From JBKPHS01 sp046729975 (GTDB taxonomy: Bacteria; Actinomycetota; Thermoleophilia; Solirubrobacterales; Thermoleophilaceae), in contig JBKPHS010000151.1 in assembly GCA_046729975.1 (NCBI GenBank), forward strand, positions 1-21,755: DNA of 21,755 nucleotides, in the 5' to 3' direction. Positions 1 to 6,287 of the stretch are shown here, piece after piece. The notes below the pieces were generated by a model, which did not search any database, had not been told where the DNA came from, and saw nothing but the letters and a program-made list of their open reading frames with translations. A program made the position numbers and the translations under genes. Every line of letters begins with the position of its first letter. The stretch's first letter is position 1.

Positions 1-167
1 CGCTTGCGCCGGGCGCGGCGCCCGGCTTCCGTGAGCGAGCCCGCGCCGCGCTCGAGCGCCTCGGCCAGGCTGCCGACGCTCGCGCCGAGCGCCTCGCCCC
101 GGCGGACTTCGCCGAGCTCGCGCGGCTGCTCGGAGCGCGTGAGCTGGAGTCGCTCTTGCCGCGATGA
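1..167 (+). CDS. rsmA: 16S rRNA dimethyladenosine transferase, 3' end only
   Basis: This is the last 54 codons of a gene that begins before the window; the first complete codon is at 3 and the stop is TGA at 165-167. The residues LGQAADARAERLAP followed by DFAELARLL resemble the small helical C-terminal domain of RsmA/KsgA, which dimethylates two adjacent adenines near the 3' end of 16S rRNA during 30S maturation. The catalytic Rossmann domain is outside the window, so the call rests on this tail and on context: rsmA directly before ispE is a common actinobacterial order. Its stop overlaps the ispE start as ATGA, indicating translational coupling. Confidence 0.72.
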   Translation, partial: LAPGAAPGFRERARAALERLGQAADARAERLAPADFAELARLLGARELESLLPR

Positions 168-991
168 TCCGCGAGCGGGCGCCCGCGAAGGTCAACCTCC
201 TGCTGCACGTCGGGCCGCGCCGGGGCGACGGCCTGCACGAGCTCTGCTCGCTGTTCGCTTCCTTGGAGCTGGCCGACGAGCTCACCGTGGCGCCGGGCGG
301 CGCCACCGACGAGGTGCACTGTCCGGCCGTGCCGGACGACAACCTCGCGCAGGCGGCGATACGCGCCTTCCGGGACGAGACCGAGGCCGCGCTGCCGCCG
401 CTGCGGATCGAGATCGACAAGCGAATCCCAGTCGCGGCAGGGCTCGGCGGCGGCAGCGCCGACGCCGCAGCGGCGCTGCGAGCCGCCAACGAGCTGGCCG
501 GCCGCCCGCTAGACGTGCCCGCCCTGCGGCTGCTCGGCGCACGGGTCGGGGCCGACGTTCCAAGCCAGATCGAGCCGCGCAGCGCGCTCGTCACGGGGGC
601 CGGAGAGCGCGTCGAGCCGCTGCCTCTGTCGGACATGACGCTCGTGCTCGTGCCCCAACGGGAGGGCCTCGCGACGGCCGACGTCTACGCGCAAGCCGAC
701 AGCATGGGTGCCGTGCGCGACGAGCTCGACCCGGGTGCCGCGCGTGCGCTCGCATCCGCTCCGCTGGCCGAGCTCGCCGCCGGGCTCGAGAACGACCTCC
801 AGGCGGCGGCCATTGCGCTGAGGCCGGAGCTCGAGGAGCAGCTCGTGGCGCTGCGGCAGGCGGGAGCGCTGGCAGCGCTCGTTACCGGCTCCGGTCCAAC
901 GGTCTTCGGCGTGTTCGCCGACGAGGACAGCGCCGCGCGCGCGGCGCGGGTCGTGCCAGGGGGGCTCGTGTCTAAGGTCAGAGCGTCGTGA
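164..991 (+). CDS. ispE: 4-diphosphocytidyl-2-C-methyl-D-erythritol kinase
   Basis: IspE phosphorylates CDP-methylerythritol with ATP in the non-mevalonate (MEP) pathway to isopentenyl diphosphate. It is a cytosolic GHMP kinase. The 275-residue protein is close to the usual length and has all three GHMP motifs: PAKVNLLLHVG at 7-17 with the conserved Lys9; the glycine-rich ATP loop PVAAGLGGGSADAAA at 89-103; and TGSGPTVFGVF at 241-251. Asp131 in GADVP corresponds to the catalytic Asp of the family. ATG at 164 is chosen because the family signature begins only seven residues in and the start overlaps the upstream stop. The next gene starts inside its stop (GTGA at 988). No separate promoter is visible, so it is probably expressed from the rsmA operon. 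Confidence 0.96.
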   Translation: MIRERAPAKVNLLLHVGPRRGDGLHELCSLFASLELADELTVAPGGATDEVHCPAVPDDNLAQAAIRAFRDETEAALPPLRIEIDKRIPVAAGLGGGSADAAAALRAANELAGRPLDVPALRLLGARVGADVPSQIEPRSALVTGAGERVEPLPLSDMTLVLVPQREGLATADVYAQADSMGAVRDELDPGAARALASAPLAELAAGLENDLQAAAIALRPELEEQLVALRQAGALAALVTGSGPTVFGVFADEDSAARAARVVPGGLVSKVRAS

Positions 992-2577
992 GCGCCTCCC
1001 AGGTAGCCGCCGCCCTCGTCGCAGTGGTGCTCGTGGCCCTCGCCGTCAGGCGCCGGCGGCACGTCGGGCTGCTCGTGGTGGGTGCGCTCGCGCTTGCGGT
1101 CTACGCGAGCGGGGTCCTGTCGAGCCTTCCCAACGCCGAGAAGGCGATCGAGGACATCGCCCAGGCGCTCGGGCCCTGGACCTACGCGCTCGTGGGCGCG
1201 CTGGCCTTCCTCGAGACCGGGGCGTTCGTGGGCCTGGTCGCGCCCGGCGAGTTCACTGTCATCCTGGGCGGGGTCGTCGCCGGGCAGGGCGAGATCAACA
1301 TCGTCGCGCTGATCGGGATCGTCTGGTTCAGCGCCGCTCTCGGAGACACGACCAGCTTCTTCCTTGGCCGCAAGCTGGGACGCCGCTTCCTCATGCGGCA
1401 CGGGCCCCGGCTGAAGATCACACACGAGCGGCTTGCCCAGGTCGAGTCCTACTTCCAGCGCCACGGCGGCAAGACGATCCTGATCGGGCGCTTCATCGGG
1501 CTCGTGCGCGCGGTCGCTCCCTTCATCGCCGGCTCGTCGGGCATCGCGTACCGCCGGTTCCTGCCCTACAGCATCATCGGCACCGGGCTGTGGAGCTCGG
1601 TGTTCTGCCTGCTCGGCTACATCTTCTACCGCTCGTTCTCGCGCGTCGCCGACATCGCCGGCCGGGCGACCGTGGTCTTCGGGTTCTTCGTCGGCACGAT
1701 CGTCGCCGTCGTCTGGATCTACCGGCGGCTCCGGCACGAGGAGGAGCGTCGCCGCCTTGCCGCATGGCTCGAGCGCCAGGGGGAACGACCGCTGCTTCGA
1801 CCCGTCGCCGCGGTCCTCCGCCCGCTCTGGCGCCGCGCGCTCTTGCCCGCCGGACGCGTCGTGTGGCCACAGCTGCGCTTCCTGTGGCATCGGCTGACGC
1901 CCGGCAACCTCGGCATCGAGTTCACGACAGCCATCGCGATCGCGGCGGTCGGGTTCTACGTCTTCGGCGCCTACCTGATGGTCCTCGCCGAGGACCCGGG
2001 CCTCACGCCGGCGGACAGGGAGCTGCTCGACCTGGCGCGAGACACCTGGACCGGTTGGGGCCTCGACCTCGCCAAGGCCGTGACGAACTTCGGCTCGACC
2101 TCGGTGATCGTCGGCCTGCTGGTCGTGGCGCTGGTCCTGCTCGCCATCGCGCGGCGGCCCGCCGAGCTGTTCACGCTGGGCGTCGGCTTCCTGCTCATCT
2201 ACGCGACCGTCCAGGTGACGAAGGCCGGCATCGAGCGCCCAAGGCCGCCCGACCCCCAGATCGCCACGAGCAACTTCAGCTTTCCAAGCGGGCACGCGGC
2301 TTACTCGACGACCTACGTGGCCTTCGCCGTGATCGTCTCGCGCGTACTCCCCGGCGTCGCGAGCCGGGCGACTCTCGTGCTCGTGACGCTGATCCTCAGT
2401 GCGGCGATCGGAGCATCACGCGTCTATCTCCACGCTCACTACTGGTCCGACGTCGCCGCGGGCTGGGGCCTCGGGTTCGGTATCTTCGCGCTCTGCGCGG
2501 CGACCGCCCTGGTCGTCGGGCACCTGCGCCAGACTAGGGCCTCGCCCCGCGCCGCCACCGCCATCGACCGTGGATAG
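988..2577 (+). CDS. DedA-family / PAP2 phosphatase fusion membrane protein
   Basis: This 529-residue membrane protein joins two lipid-handling domains. Residues about 60-245 are a DedA (SNARE-associated) domain: Glu76, the APGE segment at 85-88, Gly119-Asp120, GRKLG at 127-131, and GRFIGLVRAVAPFIAG at 167-182 with the conserved Arg/Arg/Pro pattern. An Arg-rich linker (about 246-300) leads to a PAP2 phosphatase domain at about 310-512 with an intact three-part active site: Lys412...Arg419-Pro420, PSGH at 433-436, and Ser477-Arg478...His484...Asp488. DedA members have been reported to translocate undecaprenyl phosphate, and PAP2 enzymes include undecaprenyl-pyrophosphate phosphatases. A role in carrier-lipid recycling is therefore a reasonable inference; other phospholipid substrates remain possible. 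The GTG start overlaps the ispE stop. DedA-PAP2 fusions are known as a domain architecture. Confidence 0.92.
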   Translation: MSASQVAAALVAVVLVALAVRRRRHVGLLVVGALALAVYASGVLSSLPNAEKAIEDIAQALGPWTYALVGALAFLETGAFVGLVAPGEFTVILGGVVAGQGEINIVALIGIVWFSAALGDTTSFFLGRKLGRRFLMRHGPRLKITHERLAQVESYFQRHGGKTILIGRFIGLVRAVAPFIAGSSGIAYRRFLPYSIIGTGLWSSVFCLLGYIFYRSFSRVADIAGRATVVFGFFVGTIVAVVWIYRRLRHEEERRRLAAWLERQGERPLLRPVAAVLRPLWRRALLPAGRVVWPQLRFLWHRLTPGNLGIEFTTAIAIAAVGFYVFGAYLMVLAEDPGLTPADRELLDLARDTWTGWGLDLAKAVTNFGSTSVIVGLLVVALVLLAIARRPAELFTLGVGFLLIYATVQVTKAGIERPRPPDPQIATSNFSFPSGHAAYSTTYVAFAVIVSRVLPGVASRATLVLVTLILSAAIGASRVYLHAHYWSDVAAGWGLGFGIFALCAATALVVGHLRQTRASPRAATAIDRG

Positions 2578-2791
2578 CCTCACGCCAACCGAGATCACGA
2601 TTAGCCTCGCGGCGATCGTGACGCTGATCGGATACGCGGTCTTCGTCGCCGCGCCCGCCTGGGCGTCCTACGGCCGTCTCTGGGAGCGGTTCGCCGCCGG
2701 CTTCCTCTCCCTGTTCATGCTCGCGACGCTGGTCGGCTTCGGCGCGGCGATCGGATTCGCGATCGTCTGGTTCTACGACCGCTACGCATAG
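2570..2791 (+). CDS. small two-helix membrane protein, unknown function
   Basis: A 73-residue protein starting at GTG 2570, eight bases before the end of the DedA-PAP2 gene, so it is probably translated by coupling. It begins MDSLTPTEIT and contains two hydrophobic segments, about 9-30 and 42-66, separated by a short loop with Trp, Arg and Glu, and ends FYDRYA. No family is recognised. An open frame extends further upstream inside the fusion gene, but that part is read out of frame with a clear coding sequence and has no membrane character, so the short form is preferred. It could be a helper subunit of the upstream lipid enzyme, but that is speculation from position alone. Confidence 0.68.
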   Translation: MDSLTPTEITISLAAIVTLIGYAVFVAAPAWASYGRLWERFAAGFLSLFMLATLVGFGAAIGFAIVWFYDRYA

Positions 2792-2794
2792 AAT
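2789..2794 (+). promoter_or_regulatory. candidate -10 box of the PucR-type gene
   Basis: TAGAAT lies 3 nt before GTG 2798 and 6 nt before ATG 2801. At normal -10 to start-point spacing, transcription would begin at about the ATG, giving a leaderless mRNA. No convincing -35 is visible. The same TAGAATCG string recurs before mfd at 15019. Confidence 0.45.
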
Positions 2795-2797
2795 CGC

Positions 2798-4111
2798 GTG
2801 ATGGCCCCGCCGGTCCAGCGGCACTCTGAAAGCGCCGCAAATACGCCTGTTTTCGACTCGCTGGCAGCCGTCTCGGAGGCGGTCGAGTCGGGTGCCGGGC
2901 TGCCCGAGATCGCTCGCGCCACGAGCCGTGCCCTTGACGTGAGCGTGGCGATCGTCGACTCGTCGAGCAGCGTTCTGGCCGTCGCGTGCGCCTCACCCGA
3001 CGACGAGCACGCCGTGCTCTCGGTTGCCGAGGGCACGAACACTCTCGACCTGAAGGTTGCCGACGCGAGCGTGGGCCAGCTCCGCTTTCGGCCGAGGGGC
3101 AGCGCGGTGGCGCCGGCCGATGCGCTGCTGCGGATGGTCGGCACGCTGATCGCGCTCGAGGTCGAGCGCTCTCAGGCGCCGGACCGCGCGAGCACCGAGG
3201 CGGTGGCCGGCTTCGTGGCCGACCTGATCGACCGGCGGGTGACCGACCGCGAGAACATCGTCGCGCGCGCGCACGAACTCGGCGCCGACGTGTCGGCCGG
3301 CGCGAGCGTGCTCGTGGTCCGGGCTCACCCGCTCCATCCAGAGGAGGGCGACTGGCGCGCCCGGGTCGTGCGGATCGCGCAGCGCGGCGCTCGCGGGGTG
3401 GCGCGCAATACGCTGGCGGCCGCCGTGGAGCTGGGCGCCTGGCCGGGTCGCCGAGTCGCCGGCGGGAACTCCGCGGGGGATGCGACCGGTCGCCCGGAGC
3501 CCGAGATCCTGCTCGTCGTCCCGGGAGCTGACGCCGAGGTCGGCCGCCGCGCTGCGGCCGCGGTCAGCCGAGAGCTCGAGCTCGGGTTGGCCGGCTACCA
3601 GTGCGCGGTGGCGCTCAGTCGCCAGGCGTCCGATCCCGTCGACCTGCATCGGGCGGGGGCCGAGGCGCTGCTAGCGGCGAACGTCGCCGAGGCGCGCGGG
3701 CTTCAGCGGCTCGCCTTCGAGGAGACCGGCGCATACAGGCTGCTGCTGCCAGCGATGAGCGACGACCCGGGCGAGCTCCAGCGCTTCCATGAGGAGACGG
3801 TCGCGCCACTTGTCACCTACGACGAGCAGTACGACACCGAGCTCGTTCGCACCCTTGACTCGTTCCTCGACGCCGACGGGAACGTGGCGCGGACGGCCGA
3901 GAGGCTGTTCACGCACCGCCACACGATCCGCTATCGGCTCGAGCGGGTGAAGGAGCTGACCGGCCTCGACGTTAGCTCGACAGACGGCCGTGAGCGGCTC
4001 GGCCTCGGCCTCAAGGCGATGCGGGTGCTCGGGATCCTGCCGCCGCAGGGCCCGATCTCCGAACCGGGCGCCGAGGGCGGCAGGGTGCCCAAGGAGGAGA
4101 AGGACCGCTAG
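2798..4111 (+). CDS. PucR/CdaR-family transcriptional regulator
   Basis: A 437-residue regulator of the PucR/CdaR type, a family whose members commonly control catabolism of purines, sugar acids, amino acids and related compounds. The C-terminal PucR-type helix-turn-helix is clear at about 347-412: LVRTLDSFLDADGNVARTAE, then LFTHRHTIRYRLERVKELTG. The N-terminal part (about 20-125) looks like a GAF-like sensor region, and the middle (about 165-300) matches the GGDEF-like CdaR region in layout. The start is GTG 2798 or ATG 2801; a TAGAAT box just upstream favours leaderless initiation at 2801. The tail after about 412 is Gly/Pro/Glu-rich and probably disordered. It faces a BKACE-family enzyme gene end to end. 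A regulatory link to that gene is possible, but the two do not share a promoter. Confidence 0.88.
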   Translation: MMAPPVQRHSESAANTPVFDSLAAVSEAVESGAGLPEIARATSRALDVSVAIVDSSSSVLAVACASPDDEHAVLSVAEGTNTLDLKVADASVGQLRFRPRGSAVAPADALLRMVGTLIALEVERSQAPDRASTEAVAGFVADLIDRRVTDRENIVARAHELGADVSAGASVLVVRAHPLHPEEGDWRARVVRIAQRGARGVARNTLAAAVELGAWPGRRVAGGNSAGDATGRPEPEILLVVPGADAEVGRRAAAAVSRELELGLAGYQCAVALSRQASDPVDLHRAGAEALLAANVAEARGLQRLAFEETGAYRLLLPAMSDDPGELQRFHEETVAPLVTYDEQYDTELVRTLDSFLDADGNVARTAERLFTHRHTIRYRLERVKELTGLDVSSTDGRERLGLGLKAMRVLGILPPQGPISEPGAEGGRVPKEEKDR

Positions 4112-4115
4112 CGGA

Positions 4116-4844
4116 CTAGCTTCGCCGGGCCTGCGCTACGGCTACGGCGACGAGCTCGGAGTTGTCGCGCGCACGCGAGCCGTTCGGGAGGACCAGCGTG
4201 TCCTCGAGGCCGACGCGCACGCCCCGGCCGTGCGCCAGGGCGGCGTCGATGACCGCCCAGGTGGCGAGCCCGATCCCGTGGTGGACCTGCTCGAGCCCGG
4301 CGGCGCCGTCGTCAAGCAGCCGCGCCACGCCAGCCGCGCTCGCGACGGCACTGGCCGGGTCCTCGTCCTCGACCTCCACGAGCGCACGAACGCAACGCCC
4401 CGCAAGCCCGCTCTCGACGAGCAGGCGCGCGTCGTCTGCTCCCTGGAGGCCGGCCTCCACGCCCACTCCGCGCCCGATGAGCAACTCACAGATCTCGAGC
4501 GCTCCGTCCTCGGACAGGTTCACCGATGCGAACGCGGGCGCGGGCTCCCAGGCGCCGATGGCCGCGACGCGACGCTCCAGGTGGGGCTCGATCCAGGCTC
4601 CGGTGGAGAGGCTGACCGGCAGGTCCGGCCGCGCACGGCCAATCGCCTGGACGACAGCACCGCAAGTCGGCGGGTCGAGCGTCTCCGAGCCGTCGGCCGC
4701 GCGCGGATGGATGTGGACGGCCCTGACCCCCGCCTCGCCCGCCGCGCGTGCGTCTGTGGCCAGCTCGTCGACGGTGATGGGCACGGCCGGGTGCTCCGAC
4801 CTGGCGCGAGTGCCGTTCAGGCAGGCCTTGACCAGCGGGGCCAT
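4116..4844 (-). CDS. BKACE-family (DUF849, 3-keto-5-aminohexanoate cleavage type) enzyme
   Basis: Members of this TIM-barrel, metal-dependent family condense beta-keto acids with acetyl-CoA; the founding enzyme Kce acts in lysine fermentation, but the family accepts many substrates. Visible hallmarks are the start MAPLVKACLNGTR, the metal-binding pair His44 and His46 in AVHIHPR, STGAW at 80-84, and Glu214 in VGLEDTLVLP followed by ARDNSELV. At 242 residues it is shorter than the usual 270-310, but it fits the compact form I associate with actinobacteria. Start 4844 is preferred over in-frame ATG 4868 because the conserved fold begins immediately after it and a CACTAT -10 box lies 8 nt upstream. 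It converges with the PucR-type gene and diverges from the CFA-synthase-like gene. The substrate cannot be read from the sequence. Confidence 0.86.
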   Translation of the reverse strand: MAPLVKACLNGTRARSEHPAVPITVDELATDARAAGEAGVRAVHIHPRAADGSETLDPPTCGAVVQAIGRARPDLPVSLSTGAWIEPHLERRVAAIGAWEPAPAFASVNLSEDGALEICELLIGRGVGVEAGLQGADDARLLVESGLAGRCVRALVEVEDEDPASAVASAAGVARLLDDGAAGLEQVHHGIGLATWAVIDAALAHGRGVRVGLEDTLVLPNGSRARDNSELVAVAVAQARRS

Positions 4845-4880
4845 GACTGGCCATAGTGTCTCGATCATGGCCTTTGCCCA
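4828..4880. promoter_or_regulatory. divergent promoter pair with overlapping -10 boxes
   Basis: Rightward: TTGACC (4828-4833), 18-bp spacer, CATAGT (4852-4857), with a predicted start point next to ATG 4867 of the methyltransferase. Leftward, read on the minus strand: TGGGCA (4875-4880), 16-bp spacer, CACTAT (4853-4858), with a predicted start point next to ATG 4844. The two -10 boxes share five base pairs, and each -35 box lies inside the opposite gene. Both transcripts would be essentially leaderless. Confidence 0.5.
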
Positions 4881-6129
4881 CCCCGGCCCTCTGCGCAAGG
4901 CGCTGGCGCGGACCCTTCCGAACCGCCCCTTCTCGGTCGAGTTCTGGGACGGCAGCCGGCTGGAGTCCACCACGCGCGACGGGCCGACCTTCTACGTTCG
5001 CTCGCCGAGCGCCGTGGCGCACCTCGTCCGGTCACCGGGACAGCTGGGGCTCGGGCGCGCCTACGTGACGGGCCACCTCGACGTGGACGACCTGGACCGG
5101 GTCATAGACGTCATGAACGCCTGGCGGCCGCCCGACCTCGACCTGCGCACCCGGCTCCTCCTCACGGCAGCGGCGTTGCCGGCCGTCGGGCTGACGCGGC
5201 CCCCGGCGATCCCGGCTGCCGAGCTCCAGCCGCGCGGCGCCCGCCACAGCAAGGAGCGGGACTCCCGCGCCGTGCGCCACCACTACGACGTCCCGAGCGA
5301 GTTCTTCGCGCTCTTCCTCGATGACTCGATGACCTACAGCTGCGCCGTCTTCTCGGGCGGCGCGACGACGCTGGAGGAGGCGCAGGAGACGAAGCTCGAC
5401 ATGATCTGCCGAAAGCTCGAGCTCGAGCCTGGCCAGCGTGTGCTCGACATCGGCTGCGGCTGGGGAAGCTTCGCGCTGCACGCCGCCGAGCGCTACGACG
5501 TGGAGGTGGTCGGCATCACGCTCTCGCCACCGCAGGCCGAGATCGCGCGCCGCCGGGCTGCCGACGCGGGGCTCGCCGACCAGATCGACATTCGGGTCAT
5601 GGACTATCGTGACGTCGGACCGGAGCCCTTCGATGCGGTGGCGAGCATCGGCATGGTGGAGCACGTGGGGGAGTCGATGATCGACGCCTACGCGGAGCGC
5701 ATCGCGGCGGTGCTCCGGCCGGGCGGCCGCGTGCTGAACCACGGGATCGCCCAGCTCCGTCCCACCGTCGAACGCGGCGGCGACTTCTCCGAGCGCTACG
5801 TCTTCCCGGACGGCGAGCCACTGCCGGTCTCCCGCGTGCTGACCGCGTTCGAGCGAGCGGGTCTCGAAGCGCTGCACGTCGAGGCGCTGCGCGGCCAGTA
5901 CGAGCGGACGCTGACGCACTGGATCGCGAACCTCGAGGCGGACCTCGACGAGGCCGAGCGCCTCGCTGGGGCCGAGCGCCTGCGTGTGTGGCGCCTCTAC
6001 CTGCGGGCTGCGCGCAACAGCTTCACAACCGGGCACAACTCGGTCTTCCAGGTGCTCTGCGAGGCGCCCGGCGCGCCGTCCGCCGCCGAGCGGACCGCCG
6101 AGCCCGCTCTCGCCGCCACCGGCGGCTGA
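4867..6129 (+). CDS. cyclopropane-fatty-acid synthase family SAM methyltransferase
   Basis: The family transfers a methylene or methyl group from SAM to the double bond of unsaturated acyl chains in membrane phospholipids. The 420-residue protein has the usual layout: an N-terminal lipid-binding region (1-125), HHYDVPSEFF at 138-147, YSCAVF at 157-162 (Cys159), SAM motif I VLDIGCGWGSF at 192-202, MVEHVG at 263-268 (Glu265), LNHGI at 290-294 (His292), and Gln344-Tyr345 before RTLTHW. Cys159, Glu265, His292 and Tyr345 appear to match the active-site residues of E. coli Cfa. Actinobacterial relatives include methyltransferases for 10-methyl (tuberculostearic-type) fatty acids, so cyclopropanation is not certain. 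ATG 4867 is chosen because of the promoter just upstream and the conserved start region. It converges with tRNA-Gln. Confidence 0.9.
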   Translation: MAFAHPGPLRKALARTLPNRPFSVEFWDGSRLESTTRDGPTFYVRSPSAVAHLVRSPGQLGLGRAYVTGHLDVDDLDRVIDVMNAWRPPDLDLRTRLLLTAAALPAVGLTRPPAIPAAELQPRGARHSKERDSRAVRHHYDVPSEFFALFLDDSMTYSCAVFSGGATTLEEAQETKLDMICRKLELEPGQRVLDIGCGWGSFALHAAERYDVEVVGITLSPPQAEIARRRAADAGLADQIDIRVMDYRDVGPEPFDAVASIGMVEHVGESMIDAYAERIAAVLRPGGRVLNHGIAQLRPTVERGGDFSERYVFPDGEPLPVSRVLTAFERAGLEALHVEALRGQYERTLTHWIANLEADLDEAERLAGAERLRVWRLYLRAARNSFTTGHNSVFQVLCEAPGAPSAAERTAEPALAATGG

Positions 6130-6173
6130 ACGGCACGGTCCCGAGCATCGCGGCGCGCGGCGCGCGGCCGGAA
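6130..6173. other. GC-rich gap between convergent methyltransferase gene and tRNA-Gln
   Basis: This 44-bp spacer contains alternating GCGCGC/GGC tracts (about 6150-6171) able to fold into several GC-only hairpins. It lies downstream of both the plus-strand methyltransferase and the minus-strand tRNA, so it could help end transcription from both sides. There is no T-run, so it is not a classical intrinsic terminator. Confidence 0.3.
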
Positions 6174-6245
6174 CTGGGGGGGAGGGATTCGAACCCCCGT
6201 TTCTGGGACCAAAACCCAGCGTCCTACCAGCTGGACGACCCCCCA
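6174..6245 (-). tRNA. tRNA-Gln (anticodon TTG)
   Basis: Read on the minus strand, the 72 bases fold into a complete cloverleaf. The acceptor stem is TGGGGGG paired with CCCCCCA, with discriminator G at 6174. The D arm is GTCC-AGCTGGTA-GGAC. The anticodon arm is CTGGG-TTTTGGT-CCCAG, placing TTG as the anticodon. A 4-nt variable loop AAAC follows, then T arm GGGGG-TTCGAAT-CCCTC with one G-T wobble. The 3' CCA is not encoded and must be added after transcription. UUG anticodons read CAA and can wobble to CAG. Confidence 0.97.
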
Positions 6246-6256
6246 ACGGCAGGCCC

Positions 6257-6262
6257 AGCATA
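6257..6262 (-). promoter_or_regulatory. candidate -10 box of tRNA-Gln
   Basis: On the minus strand, TATGCT (4 of 6 matches to TATAAT) lies 11 nt before the mature tRNA 5' end at 6245, so transcription would start about 5 nt upstream of it. No clear -35 is visible. Confidence 0.4.
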
Positions 6263-6273
6263 GGGGCTGCCGT

Positions 6274-6279
6274 TACCCT
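6274..6279 (+). promoter_or_regulatory. candidate -10 box of glmU
   Basis: TACCCT ends 8 nt before the glmU ATG at 6288, so the transcript would begin at or next to the start codon. There is no Shine-Dalgarno sequence to favour a leadered mRNA. It lies 12 bp from the opposing tRNA-Gln -10 box. Confidence 0.4.
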
Positions 6280-6287
6280 CCTCGCAG

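Noticed and set aside
685..2295. Open frame of 536 codons on the minus strand opposite ispE and the DedA-PAP2 gene
   Set aside because: The translation is rich in Arg, Asp, Glu, Pro and Gly with no membrane or domain signal, and it lies opposite genes with intact motifs. Long antisense frames are expected in GC-rich coding DNA.
4828..4859. TTGACC paired with TAGTGT as the methyltransferase promoter
   Set aside because: The spacer would be 20 bp. CATAGT, two bases earlier, gives 18 bp with the same -35 and is preferred.
4162..4866. Upstream extension of the methyltransferase frame across the BKACE gene
   Set aside because: The extension is antisense to a gene with conserved metal ligands. 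Its composition is Ser/Arg/Ala-rich and the methyltransferase family starts at about 4867.
6246..6287. Possible glmS-like riboswitch or other leader RNA before glmU
   Set aside because: Only 42 bp separate the tRNA from glmU and they contain opposing -10 boxes; there is no room for a structured aptamer.
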